64,000 nucleotides of DNA, taken from the NCBI GenBank assembly GCA_964606665.1, contig CAZSHS010000015.1:1-64000 (forward strand), written 5' to 3'. The DNA is from Aved-18 sp964606665 (lineage in GTDB: Bacteria; Cyanobacteriota; Vampirovibrionia; Obscuribacterales; Obscuribacteraceae). The position numbers and the translations under genes were made by a program. Shown one piece after another: positions 35,052 to 43,854 of the stretch (within the stretch, counting starts at the first letter, position 1; each line of letters opens with the position of its first letter). The notes under the pieces were generated by a model. The model made no database searches and was not told where the DNA came from. It was given only the letters and a program-made list of their open reading frames with translations.

Positions 35052-35829
35052 AAAACATAGTGATAGCTACTAAAAGCATTATTATTCCAAAAGCTTTTTT
35101 TAATACTGAGTCTTTGGTGCGAAGAGCAATGGCACTGCCTAGAAAAGATGCCGGAATAGTTGAGAACATCATGACGAGCATGAGCCAATAATCAACATGC
35201 CCTAAAATGGCATGAGTAATTGTGCCTGGAATAGAAACTATTGATACGACGCACAAAGAGGTTCCGAAAGCTTCTTTCAAAGACATTTTGGCTAGATATA
35301 CAAGTGCAGGAATCAAAATAAATCCACCACCGATTCCAAAAAAGCCAGCCATCAATCCAGTTGTGATACCAAGTAATGCAAGCTTTAATCGAGAGGGTAT
35401 ATTTGTGTCTGGTTTAGAAACACAATCTGGCTCAGACTTTGCTTTATTAGTCAATTTTTCTAAAAGACCAAAAGTTAGATCTAATCCCACAAATGTCACT
35501 AAACAAGCGAAGCTTATCATCAGTGCATTTCCGCTTATCAGGTTGGTGGCATAAGCACCAAAACAAACTCCTAACATGGCAGGAATACCGATGGATAGAG
35601 CTATATTAAGATCGACTAAACCCTTTTTGAAATAATTCACTGCCCCAGTACAACTAGTCGGAATAATTATGGCAATGGTCGTTCCTATTGCCACATGCGC
35701 AGAAAGTCCTAAAAACAATCGCAAGAGTGGCGTACAAACCACACCGCCCCCGATACCAAAAGCACCGGACAAAAGACCGGTACAAAAACCGATTGAGATG
35801 ATTTCAAAAATATGCTCTTGAGCGCTCAA
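35035..35829 (-). CDS. TauE/SafE family permease
   Basis: 264 residues from a TTG, about eight membrane segments. The two-fold repeat typical of the family is visible: GLLSGAFGIGGGVVCTPLL (about 18-36) and GLMAGFFGIGGGFILIPAL (about 160-178), each with GxxxGxxGIGGG. These carriers export sulfite, organosulfonates or related anions; the substrate here is unknown. The 3' end overlaps the methyltransferase gene by 17 bp. Confidence 0.9.
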   Translation of the reverse strand: MSAQEHIFEIISIGFCTGLLSGAFGIGGGVVCTPLLRLFLGLSAHVAIGTTIAIIIPTSCTGAVNYFKKGLVDLNIALSIGIPAMLGVCFGAYATNLISGNALMISFACLVTFVGLDLTFGLLEKLTNKAKSEPDCVSKPDTNIPSRLKLALLGITTGLMAGFFGIGGGFILIPALVYLAKMSLKEAFGTSLCVVSIVSIPGTITHAILGHVDYWLMLVMMFSTIPASFLGSAIALRTKDSVLKKAFGIIMLLVAITMFFKEAS

Positions 35830-35844
35830 TCTGTAGACTTAAAC

Positions 35845-36483
35845 TTACATAAAATGGGCTAGATACTGACCAAGGTCAGGATTATCGTATACCATCTGGT
35901 CAAACATTGGATTTTTGGCTAAAATTCGCGCCACCGATCGGTCTTTTTTTATTGCTCGATAAATCCCTTCGGGGTCCCGGCTTATAACTTTTGCAGCATT
36001 GCCGTTGGCTGCAAGTGCTCTTGCAGCACTTGGCCATTTGGTTATGCGTCTGCAAACATATGGATCGGCCTCAGCGATACGAGCAATATGGGGATGGCGA
36101 GCCAGAATTTTGGCAGCCGATCGATGGTCACATATCGCTTCGATTATAGCTGGATTGGCTTGGGCAGATTTTTCTAACCAGCCATAACGAGCCAATCTTT
36201 TGGCGAAATTCGAGTCGGATCGAATACGATTAAGCGTGTTTACAGAGAAAGTCCAAAAATGGACTTTGATAGGTTTTTCCACCACCGGCTTAACGAGCGG
36301 ATTGGGTGTTGGAGCAGTGGCATCTGGTAATGGGTTTGTTTGAATCACTTCGGGCCTGGGCGAAGCCTGCACATAATTGCGCAATTTAACTTCCGGACTA
36401 TCAGACTCAGCGCCCACAGACGGATTGATTGAGCCCAAAAGGGCTAACACCACTATTGATACCAGAATGTTTGAATTTGCCAT
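35845..36483 (-). CDS. Secreted protein of tandem 10-residue helical repeats
   Basis: 212 residues. A signal peptide (ILVSIVVLALLGSINPSVGA) and a Pro-rich linker (about 42-72) lead to residues 91-210, which fall into about twelve units of exactly ten residues: PAIIEAICDH, RSAAKILARH, PHIARIAEAD, PYVCRRITKW, PSAARALAAN, GNAAKVISRD, PEGIYRAIKK, DRSVARILAK and so on. Position 1 is often Pro, positions 3/4 and 7/8 hydrophobic, with a one-residue phase shift in the last four units. I recognise no family. ATG start; divergent from the PfkB kinase. Confidence 0.78.
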   Translation of the reverse strand: MANSNILVSIVVLALLGSINPSVGAESDSPEVKLRNYVQASPRPEVIQTNPLPDATAPTPNPLVKPVVEKPIKVHFWTFSVNTLNRIRSDSNFAKRLARYGWLEKSAQANPAIIEAICDHRSAAKILARHPHIARIAEADPYVCRRITKWPSAARALAANGNAAKVISRDPEGIYRAIKKDRSVARILAKNPMFDQMVYDNPDLGQYLAHFM

Positions 36484-36554
36484 AGTTCCATAGTATCAAA
36501 CCCTAAAAGTGTACTTATTATAGGTCTTGCTGCTTATAGTAGAATGTCAATAGA

Positions 36555-38204
36555 ATGGACAGTTTTTCCCGCCCAAAAGATAAAGACGACTCACCTGAGC
36601 GACCGAAGGAGAATAATCCTTCGAATAGTTCGCCACTTTCTGATGCGCTCAGCATAAATGAGGTCTTTGCTGACCGGACAAAAAAAGAATCACCAGTTAA
36701 TCGCTTTGAGAAGTTTGACCTGCAAAAAATGTCTCAAGTAAGCAAAATGCTTGAAAAAAAGTCACTCGAACTCAAAATAGACGATGCTGCAAGCAAGGCT
36801 CTGAGCATCAAACCTGAAGCTGTGCCAGAAAGTCACGACTCAGCGGATATTTCTGCACTAAAAGAACTCCTGAAAAAGACTTTAGAGTCATTAAATGAAG
36901 ATTCCGAAGATCTATATCTGCCTCAGTTCGAGCGCAATGCTGTGAAAGAAGCCACCCAATCGCTAATTGAGTCTGGCAGTATTCGTGATTTCTTGTCCAA
37001 TAGTTTGTATCTAGCATTTCTGTATCAATATTTAGGTTGCCATACTAAATACAAAAAGACAGTACAATTGAGCCTCTCAATTGATCCCAATAACGCTCTG
37101 GTCCAATCAATAATTCAGGAATTACAGGAGTTGAATCACTTGCAGCGCTCTTTCAAGGAATCACAGAATTACACAGACTCACAAGATGTGACAGTGGCCC
37201 CCCTTTCAAAATCGGCGCTGCGCAAGCGAATAATTGAACTGGGTCGCGGCTCCATCATTGTTCTAGGCGATTTATTAATTGATGAATTGCTTGAAGGTAA
37301 TCCAGAGCGTATATCCAGAGAAGCACCAGTACTGATTCTCGAGCACGTTGCTACAACAAATATTCCAGGCGGCGCAGCCAATACCGCAAATAACATTACC
37401 GCTCTAGGCGGCAAGTGTCACGCCATAGGCGTCTGCGGCGAGGATGACTATGCTCGCAAAATGGCTCAGATGCTTGAGCGACATGGTATCACTTATGATT
37501 TAATTGCAGACGGCACAAGGCCAACCACTGTAAAAACTCGCATTCTGTCTAAATCGCACTCGCTCATGCAGCAATTATTGCGTCTTGACAGAATCGCCCA
37601 TCATTCAATAAATGAGACAGTTGAGCGCAAATTACTCGAGAGGTTAGAGAAAGCGGCACAAGGACACAGTGCCATTATTCTTTCTGACTACAAAGCAGGC
37701 ACCATCACTGACACCATAATCGAAGCCTGTCGCAAAGTTTCTGATACAAACAAAAATCTACTTGTAGTCGATGCTCAAAACAGATTCGAGCGCTTCAACG
37801 GCTGTGCTCTCATTACGCCTAATCAGCCAGACACAGAAGCAGCACTAGGTTTTAAAATTAATTCGCACGAAACACTTATGCACGCAGGTAGCCTGCTCAT
37901 GAAAATGAGTGGTGCCAAATCAATTCTTATTACAAGAGGTGCACATGGCATGGCTCTCTTCCAAGAAAACAAGCCTCTTTTTGAATTGCCGCCCTTTAAT
38001 AGAAGCGAAGTATTTGACGTAAGTGGCGCTGGCGATACGGTCATAGCGACAATGACCCTGGCCCTCGTGACTGGTGCACGCCCTGAAGAAGCAATGGCTC
38101 TGGGCAATCTGGCTGCAGGAATTGTAGTGCGTAAACCAGGAACGGCTGTGACTAGTCAAAAAGAGATGCTCGAGGCTCTAGATTCGACAGACTTACCTTT
38201 TTAA
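36555..38204 (+). CDS. PfkB-family kinase, HldE/RfaE kinase-domain type, with long N-terminal extension
   Basis: 549 residues. Residues about 220-549 match the D-beta-D-heptose-7-phosphate kinase (HldA/HldE-N): IIVLGDLLIDELLEGNPERISREAPVLILEH, IPGGAANTANNITALGG, ICGEDDYARKM-like VCGEDDYARKM, ALITPNQPDTEAALG and the catalytic FDVSGAGDTVIATM. Heptose synthesis feeds LPS core or S-layer glycans. The cytidylyl/adenylyltransferase half of HldE is absent. The first ~215 residues are disordered then helical and possibly TPR-like (FLYQYLGCHTKYKKTVQLSLSIDPNNALVQ), an unusual extension. Enzyme class is good; exact sugar is inferred. Confidence 0.85.
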   Translation: MDSFSRPKDKDDSPERPKENNPSNSSPLSDALSINEVFADRTKKESPVNRFEKFDLQKMSQVSKMLEKKSLELKIDDAASKALSIKPEAVPESHDSADISALKELLKKTLESLNEDSEDLYLPQFERNAVKEATQSLIESGSIRDFLSNSLYLAFLYQYLGCHTKYKKTVQLSLSIDPNNALVQSIIQELQELNHLQRSFKESQNYTDSQDVTVAPLSKSALRKRIIELGRGSIIVLGDLLIDELLEGNPERISREAPVLILEHVATTNIPGGAANTANNITALGGKCHAIGVCGEDDYARKMAQMLERHGITYDLIADGTRPTTVKTRILSKSHSLMQQLLRLDRIAHHSINETVERKLLERLEKAAQGHSAIILSDYKAGTITDTIIEACRKVSDTNKNLLVVDAQNRFERFNGCALITPNQPDTEAALGFKINSHETLMHAGSLLMKMSGAKSILITRGAHGMALFQENKPLFELPPFNRSEVFDVSGAGDTVIATMTLALVTGARPEEAMALGNLAAGIVVRKPGTAVTSQKEMLEALDSTDLPF

Positions 38205-38246
38205 TAATGTACCAAACGATTCAGTCCTATTAAAATATGGACCGTT

Positions 38247-38471
38247 ATGAACATTTCGCCGGACTTGACTATTCAGGAATTGCTTCAAATAGCCTCCGAC
38301 CACAAGGACGGCTCTAAACCAATGCCTGAGGAAGATTGCGTCGAACTTATCGCCCTGATTAAAGCACGCGCCTTAGATGAGCTCGATTACGGCGAAGAAA
38401 TGATTGTAGGTACAGCCCGTATAGTTAAGCGAGTAACTGGAGCAGTTTCTGTCTTTTTCGGAAAAATCTAA
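38247..38471 (+). CDS. Small unknown protein upstream of DUF4330 gene
   Basis: 74 residues, acidic N-terminal half, helical; ends KRVTGAVSVFFGKI. No membrane segment or known family. Spacing of 42 bp after the kinase gene and 22 bp before the next gene supports membership of the same transcription unit. Confidence 0.6.
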   Translation: MNISPDLTIQELLQIASDHKDGSKPMPEEDCVELIALIKARALDELDYGEEMIVGTARIVKRVTGAVSVFFGKI

Positions 38472-38493
38472 CGTTAGTTAAGGATCCAATTTA

Positions 38494-38973
38494 ATGAAAA
38501 AACCAAATTTTCTAGACTTTATGCTCATTGCAATCTTTCTTGTATCAGGGCTTGGATTCTTCCTTGCCAAAGCAGGACATGCAGGAGTCGACCAAGTCAT
38601 AGAAGGAGTGCGTAAAGTCAAACTGAAAATATCTATCATTGGCTTGAAAACACTGGATACTGAAATCATCAAAAAGGGCGACCACAGCTCAATTACCATT
38701 CGCAATAGACCAATCGAACCAGCCATGGAAGTGGTCGATGTGGAGCACTGGCCGCACAAAGCATCTTTTTTGAGTCCTGATGGCAAAGGCGTTGTAGCCT
38801 TTGCCGACCCTGCAATTCCGTTTGCTCACGACTTTGTAGTGACAGTAACCGACGAAGCCGAAGTGACCAAAGATGGATACGTCATTCGCGGCAACAAAGT
38901 AAAAATCGGCAACCAAATTGAACTTGAAGGCATGAAATATCGCGTTCAAGGTATGGTTGTGGACATTCTATAA
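38494..38973 (+). CDS. DUF4330 domain protein
   Basis: 159 residues. One N-terminal membrane segment (FLDFMLIAIFLVSGLGFFLAKAG), then a beta-rich extracytoplasmic part (VKLKISIIGLKTLDTEIIKKGD, ...VVTVTDEAEVTKDGYVIRGNKVKIGNQIELEG). This matches DUF4330, known to me mostly from Cyanobacteria and relatives; function unknown. AAGGA precedes the ATG. It precedes the IctB-like gene by 2 bp, a linkage that hints at envelope polysaccharide work. Confidence 0.8.
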   Translation: MKKPNFLDFMLIAIFLVSGLGFFLAKAGHAGVDQVIEGVRKVKLKISIIGLKTLDTEIIKKGDHSSITIRNRPIEPAMEVVDVEHWPHKASFLSPDGKGVVAFADPAIPFAHDFVVTVTDEAEVTKDGYVIRGNKVKIGNQIELEGMKYRVQGMVVDIL

Positions 38974-38975
38974 AA

Positions 38976-40364
38976 ATGGAAAATTGGTGGCAGAACACAT
39001 TTAAGCAATCGCTTTTGCTTGGCTCAGTATTTGCGGCTCTTCAAAGCATCAAAGACAAGCTAAAGCCCTCAACCGGAGCGCTTGGAAGCATTTTACAAAA
39101 AATTGCTTTCTTTATTGTGCTTGCACTTTTTCTTGCAATAGGATTGCCTCAGTTTGCTAACGACAAAATGGGGCTTGCCTTAATCACACTGGCTGCGGGC
39201 TTTTTGTGGGTAGTGGGATATTTGCTTGGTGGAAAAGAAAAGCGCGAACTCAGTCATCTCGATTTATTCGTTTTGCTATTGATGGGAATCAACATCATCT
39301 GCGCCTTCTCTTCGCACTATTTAATGGCAAGCATAAAAGGTCTAGCCAAAGTCATCATTTATATAGGTAGCTATTTTCTTTTCACAGCAGTTTTGCAAGC
39401 TTCGCTCAAGCGAAGACTGGCTATACTTTTCACTCTTCTTTTAAATGGTCTGCTTTTAGCTTTTTACGGATTTTATCAATACAAAATTGGCGTAGCTCCA
39501 CTTGCCACCTGGGAAGATCCAAGTGTAGAAGGCGGCGGTGGTACACGCATTTTTGCCACAATGGGCAATCCCAATTTGCTTGCCGGTTTTTTCACGCCGC
39601 TTGTGCCAATAAGTTTGGGACTGACTCTTTATTTTGCTGAGCTAAAAAAATATATTACTGCCATTGCATTACTACTTTTGAGTGGTGCCCTTGTTTTGGC
39701 AATTGTATTTACTGGATGTCGCGGCGCTTACATTGCACTTGGCGCTTGCCTTTTCATGCTTGGATTTTCTATTTCTGTGTGGGCATGGAAGTATTTGCCT
39801 TCAGTACGAAAATTTTTACCAGTAATAGCCCTTTTAATTTGTGTCGGACTTGCTTTGATTGTCTGGAAAGTGCCTCAAGTGCAAGAGCGAATAGGCTCAA
39901 TGTTTTCAGGCAGAGACCACAGCTCCAATTCTTATAGAATGAATGTTTGGATTGCTTCGCTTCACATGTTTGCTCAAAACTGGTGGCTTGGAATAGGCGT
40001 TGGCAATGAAGCGTTCCGACTAGCTTACGGACTCTACATGGTGAGCGGATTCGACGCACTTGGCACTTACTGCGTCCCCTTAGAAATAGCCGTAGAAAAC
40101 GGAATAGTGGGCGTTTTGATTTTTGGTTTGCTGGTAGGTCTTACTATGCTTAAGGCCCACAAGCTTTTTTGGGACAAAGAAAATGATCTCAAAGCCTGGC
40201 GTTGGGTCATTTTGGGACTTTCGGCCGCGTTGTTTGCTCTTATGATTCACGGCATGGTAGACACGGTTTTTTACAGACCCCAAGTTCATTTTATTTTCTG
40301 GTTGTGCGTTTCACTAATAGCCCTTCCATGGAATATATATAAGGATGCGATCCAGGAAGATTAG
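38976..40364 (+). CDS. IctB/O-antigen ligase-like polytopic membrane protein
   Basis: 462 residues with about 11-12 membrane segments. The Wzy/WaaL-type loop is visible: GTRIFATMGNPNLLAGFFTPLVPI and FTGCRGAYIALGACL (Arg in the periplasmic loop), then SYRMNVWIASLHMFAQNWWLGIGVGNEAFRLAYGLYM. Such proteins polymerise or ligate glycans on undecaprenyl carriers; the cyanobacterial relatives were once called IctB bicarbonate transporters, a name now doubtful. Start ATG two bases after the DUF4330 stop, so coupled. Confidence 0.87.
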   Translation: MENWWQNTFKQSLLLGSVFAALQSIKDKLKPSTGALGSILQKIAFFIVLALFLAIGLPQFANDKMGLALITLAAGFLWVVGYLLGGKEKRELSHLDLFVLLLMGINIICAFSSHYLMASIKGLAKVIIYIGSYFLFTAVLQASLKRRLAILFTLLLNGLLLAFYGFYQYKIGVAPLATWEDPSVEGGGGTRIFATMGNPNLLAGFFTPLVPISLGLTLYFAELKKYITAIALLLLSGALVLAIVFTGCRGAYIALGACLFMLGFSISVWAWKYLPSVRKFLPVIALLICVGLALIVWKVPQVQERIGSMFSGRDHSSNSYRMNVWIASLHMFAQNWWLGIGVGNEAFRLAYGLYMVSGFDALGTYCVPLEIAVENGIVGVLIFGLLVGLTMLKAHKLFWDKENDLKAWRWVILGLSAALFALMIHGMVDTVFYRPQVHFIFWLCVSLIALPWNIYKDAIQED

Positions 40365-40543
40365 CTTCGTTTAATTAAACGCCGTTAATATTTTCACCTT
40401 CACCGCCCCGCAACCCCGTTACCTTTCTTGACAAGGCGGGAACATTAGAGGATGATAATAATATCTGTTTAATTTTCACTTAGTATCCCAAACATCATTA
40501 GTTCTCGCACCGACTCTTTCAAGAGCTAGCCGACTGCTCTGCA

Positions 40544-40564
40544 TATAATCGGCAATACAGGAGG
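40544..40564 (+). promoter_or_regulatory. -10 element and strong ribosome site of the TadG-like gene
   Basis: TATAAT at 40544-40549, then AGGAGG at 40559-40564, 11 nt before the ATG at 40576. The predicted leader is very short (about 20 nt). No good -35 lies at 17 bp, but a TG pair sits just upstream of the -10. Confidence 0.5.
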
Positions 40565-40575
40565 TTCAATCCATA

Positions 40576-42657
40576 ATGACTTTGCACAGAAAGAAAGGAG
40601 CGACGCTTGGTTTGGTGGCAGTTTGCGTATTTGTCGTCATTGTTCTTGGAGTAGGTTTCTTCATTCTGTCCAAAATTATTGGTGGAGAGCGTGAAGTTGC
40701 CAATGCCACAGACGCAGGCGTATTAACTGTAGCCCGCAAAGCGTTATCCCCCACGCTGGTCAATGTCGCGTTGACGAATGACGCGGATAGCAATCCCGTC
40801 AATGACTTCATCGGCATAGACATAAGCAAACCCGGTCCCGGGGTCTCGACAGGCAAGATTGACATGCTCGGCTTGAACCGAGTGATTGCTCAGGCCATTA
40901 TCGTTGCACTTAATGCCGAGGATCTAAACACTCCACTTGCCACCACACACGCCCAATCAGTCGCTATTGCTGCTCGTAACGTAGCAAATGGGCTACGCGG
41001 TTTGTTGCACAATGCTCCCACCTTGAACGAAGAGTTCAATAAAGTAGCGCATCAAAACAACACAAAAATGTGGCAGGGCAATCCTGTAACGCTAGTTGGA
41101 AACGTAAATTCCGCCTTCATGCGTCCTGGTTTGTCTTCCAACGTTTTCTTCCCCGCAAGCCTCAATTTGCCGGTGAACTTACCTTCTAATTTGCTAAACA
41201 AGCAAACTGGAGCAGTCACCAATAACGGTTCTAACTACATGGCTGGATACACCAATTTCAGTGTACCTGCAGGTGGTGGAAGCGTTGTTCAAATTGCCGC
41301 AGTTCCGATTTTCCCACAGACCAAACCTCACTTGATTGACATCGGTGAATTTGATCGCTCAACAAACGATCCTGTAGGCACATATTTGCCTCCCAACTCC
41401 TTCAAAGCCAACTCCAAAGCAGTGGAAGGCAATGCAGGAAACCTGGGTGGTGCAATTGCCTGCGCTATCGTTGGTGCACTCGACCGCGACTTTCCTGCCA
41501 GTGTTCCAAGAGGATACGTCAGATTCGTGAACGGTCCTGATGCAAACTCAACCAATGCACCTGTTACGAACCCAGTTGTAGACGGTACCAATGACATTTT
41601 CAATAATGAACTTTGGCCCCCGTCTGGAATTTCAATGACAGACAACAACGTTTTCGCTACCAAAGGAAACGAAAGTGTCATGCAAGCCTGGGCAGACTAC
41701 AACAATGCCACTCCAACCCCATCCCAACAACCTCCATTCAATTCAGGAATATTCTTCAAACTTCCAAATGGAGACCCTGCAACCCTGTTAGACATGAAAG
41801 GCATCAAAAATGTCAAAGCCTCAGGTTGCGATACCATGGACGGATGGAACCGCCCTGAATGCCAATTTGCTGGTGGAATGGTTCCCGGTTCTTTGCCCTA
41901 TGCCGCTGCCTGTGCCTACAACAGATACAGTCAGACAGGCAACAACTCGAACAATTGTGGCTACACAAATATCGAGTGGATGAAAGGCCAATTGCTGGAA
42001 CAACGAGCTGGCGGTGCCGAATGCGTAACCATTCCATCGCCCAACGGTTCATCGGGAATGAAGAAATTCTCTCCCAGTGGATGCTACAACACCCCGGCCT
42101 ACCCTGTTAACTTCGGTCAGCCTGGCTCCCCCTATGACTATCTAGAAATGATCGCCACAAGCTCAAGCACTTGTGTCTCAGAAATCTACAATCAGATTCA
42201 TCGTCGTATGACTGAAGTAGATCCTTCGATCACTCTTGCTCAAGTCAAAGCAGCCTTGGCCAGCCAATCTCTGCAAATGGGTCAGACACTGGTACTGTAC
42301 TCTCCTGGTCCTGGACAAATCATGTTGTCCCCCATGAGCCCTGGACAGTACTTCAGCGGAAGCACCACAAACGACGGTCAAAGTTCAATCAGAGTCAAAC
42401 CTTGCGATAACTCCTACTCTATCCAAGAAACTATGGTTAACTCGACTGCTGGTGAAGGTGCAGGCCCAACCTGCGGAGTCGGCGACGCCAACTATCACTA
42501 TGCGCCTTTCACCCAGAATCCTGATGATTCAGTGAACCCGCTCAAAGCGATGGACAAAGCGACCTGGACTCCTGCATCTGGATGGAGAAACCTTCTAGGT
42601 GATGTGAAGTTCGAAAACTCAGTTAACCATGGAGGTTCATGGTGCAAACCTAACTAG
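40576..42657 (+). CDS. TadG/pilin-like membrane-anchored surface protein
   Basis: 693 residues. Short basic start (MTLHRKKGATLG), one membrane segment (LVAVCVFVVIVLGVGFFILSKII), then NATDAGVLTVARKAL, the arrangement of Tad/TadG-type pseudopilins, where the membrane helix is followed by a DAaaLAaA helix. The remaining ~630 residues are Asn/Pro/Gly/Ser-rich, with scattered Cys (CDTMDGWNRPECQ, NNSNNCGYTN) and several aromatic residues, as in exported surface proteins. GC and codon choice are visibly higher than in neighbours, which fits strong expression or an origin elsewhere. Own promoter, terminator at 42684. Function inferred only. Confidence 0.75.
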   Translation: MTLHRKKGATLGLVAVCVFVVIVLGVGFFILSKIIGGEREVANATDAGVLTVARKALSPTLVNVALTNDADSNPVNDFIGIDISKPGPGVSTGKIDMLGLNRVIAQAIIVALNAEDLNTPLATTHAQSVAIAARNVANGLRGLLHNAPTLNEEFNKVAHQNNTKMWQGNPVTLVGNVNSAFMRPGLSSNVFFPASLNLPVNLPSNLLNKQTGAVTNNGSNYMAGYTNFSVPAGGGSVVQIAAVPIFPQTKPHLIDIGEFDRSTNDPVGTYLPPNSFKANSKAVEGNAGNLGGAIACAIVGALDRDFPASVPRGYVRFVNGPDANSTNAPVTNPVVDGTNDIFNNELWPPSGISMTDNNVFATKGNESVMQAWADYNNATPTPSQQPPFNSGIFFKLPNGDPATLLDMKGIKNVKASGCDTMDGWNRPECQFAGGMVPGSLPYAAACAYNRYSQTGNNSNNCGYTNIEWMKGQLLEQRAGGAECVTIPSPNGSSGMKKFSPSGCYNTPAYPVNFGQPGSPYDYLEMIATSSSTCVSEIYNQIHRRMTEVDPSITLAQVKAALASQSLQMGQTLVLYSPGPGQIMLSPMSPGQYFSGSTTNDGQSSIRVKPCDNSYSIQETMVNSTAGEGAGPTCGVGDANYHYAPFTQNPDDSVNPLKAMDKATWTPASGWRNLLGDVKFENSVNHGGSWCKPN

Positions 42658-42683
42658 TTCTCCAAAGTTTGCAACTAGCAATA

Positions 42684-42725
42684 AAAGCCTGCTCAAGAGG
42701 GTATGATCCCTCAAGAGCAGGCTTT
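42684..42725 (+). terminator. Intrinsic terminator-like hairpin after the TadG-like gene
   Basis: Outer stem AAAGCCTGCTC/GAGCAGGCTTT (11 bp), an AA/AA mismatch, inner stem GAGGG/CCCTC and a 6-nt loop. It begins 27 nt after the stop at 42657. Part of the T-run is in the stem, so efficiency is uncertain. Confidence 0.75.
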
Positions 42726-42749
42726 AACTTTGTAATGAGAGGCAGAATA

Positions 42750-43280
42750 ATGCGGATTTTGATTTTGTTGACTTTGTTTGGCATAACGAGCCAATTGAGC
42801 ACATCGAACGAGGTTCTCGCTCAAACTCCAAATACTCAAAAAATAAAAGTTAGCCCAATGGTGGCAAGACCGTATTCAACAAGCAATCCCAATCGCGACG
42901 GAAAAGTGCAACAATCGGAATTCAATCCAAACACCCTTGCGCGCCCAGTAGATCTGCCTAACCTGCCAAGCTATCCAGGCACCCAGTATTACATCAACGG
43001 ACTAGTTTATCCAAATGCCAAAGGTGGTGCTGGATACATGATGGTCTTCAATTGCGAAAACACAAAAGTGCAAATAAGAGACTGGTGGCAAAGCGCGCTC
43101 AAAGCGCACAAGTGGGACATCACCTTTTCAGATAGTAATATCATCAAGGCAAGAGATAAAGATGGAAGTACTTGCATTGTGACTATCCAAGGACCTATCA
43201 CCACAACCAAAGAAAAGTCTAAAAACGTTCGTGCTGCCTATCAGATTTATTACCAGCAAATCGCCAAACAAAAAGGCTAA
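42750..43280 (+). CDS. Secreted protein of unknown function
   Basis: 176 residues from ATG 42750, chosen because GAGAGG lies 8 nt upstream and the signal peptide starts there (MRILILLTLFGITSQLSTSNEVLAQ). The mature part has a short Pro/Asn-rich stretch, then YYINGLVYPNAKGGAGYMMVFNCENTKVQIRDWW and a helix-strand ending FSDSNIIKARDKDGSTCIVTI. Two Cys could pair. Follows the TadG-like gene with a terminator between, so it is separately transcribed. No family recognised. Confidence 0.7.
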   Translation: MRILILLTLFGITSQLSTSNEVLAQTPNTQKIKVSPMVARPYSTSNPNRDGKVQQSEFNPNTLARPVDLPNLPSYPGTQYYINGLVYPNAKGGAGYMMVFNCENTKVQIRDWWQSALKAHKWDITFSDSNIIKARDKDGSTCIVTIQGPITTTKEKSKNVRAAYQIYYQQIAKQKG

Positions 43281-43481
43281 ACAAGTAGCATCATTTATTT
43301 TGATCTCAAGGTGACGATAAATTTGGTCGCTTCAAATTCAGCTTGGCGACCGGCTGATATCAAGCGGTCCTAAAAGCTCGAAAACCTTCCCCTTGGCAGG
43401 ATCTCCGGGTTTTGCCTTTTGATATTCCAGGGTTAACCCTATATCGAACCAAATTTGCAGCACCGTATAGTGGAAGTAGTT

Positions 43482-43552
43482 AGCCGCCGGAATCTGGCCA
43501 ACGCGCAAACGGAACACCCAGAAAGATTAACCATCAAACCAAACCGGCGGCT
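43482..43552. repeat. Inverted repeat able to fold with an inner stem
   Basis: AGCCGCCGG (43482-43490) and its exact complement CCGGCGGCT (43544-43552) enclose a second stem TCTGG/CCAGA. It lies 31 nt downstream of the 33-codon ORF on the minus strand. It may be a terminator or a small structured RNA. Confidence 0.5.
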
Positions 43553-43582
43553 TATTTTAAATTGTCGATTTCTTCTTAAAAA

Positions 43583-43684
43583 CTATACTTCGCCGTCGGT
43601 TAGTTCTTTGCCGAGGTTAGATTTATCGTTGACCATTACTGCTGCAACTGTAGCTAGAATCAATACTGCTATGCCTGTTAGCAT
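43583..43684 (-). CDS. 33-residue single-pass membrane peptide
   Basis: ATG at 43684, stop TAG at 43583. The start has an excellent ribosome site (AAAGGAGC, 7 nt spacing). Sequence begins MLTGIAVLILATVAAVMV, a clean membrane helix, then a charged tail NDKSNLGKELTDGEV. Its brevity, ribosome site and amphiphilic layout resemble small membrane proteins of respiratory or pump complexes, but the identity is unknown. Confidence 0.6.
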   Translation of the reverse strand: MLTGIAVLILATVAAVMVNDKSNLGKELTDGEV

Positions 43685-43854
43685 AAAATGCTCCTTTCAC
43701 CTCTCTGGTGACTATGGAACTATTCTAGCTGGGACTATTGGATTTTTAGCTCGGAATTAATATAAGAATAATCACTGCAAATATTCTCTTATAACAGGCC
43801 CCATATTAAGCGTAGAATTTGCTTGCGACCTGAAAAGCAAAGGGGAGTTCTGTC

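Larger units (their letters stand above)
43281..43854. other. Gene-poor interval with small ORF and inverted repeats
   Basis: About 570 bp. From left: an imperfect palindrome GACCG...TGATATCA...CGGTC (43348-43369), a perfect 12-bp palindrome AGGGTTAACCCT (43429-43440), the long inverted repeat at 43482-43552, a 33-codon ORF on the minus strand, then an AT-rich stretch before the PPDK regulator. No known riboswitch or tRNA. Confidence 0.6.

Noticed and set aside
43455..43760. 101-codon frame on + strand
   Set aside because: It is antisense to the 33-codon ORF with a strong ribosome site and crosses the inverted repeat; no ribosome site of its own.
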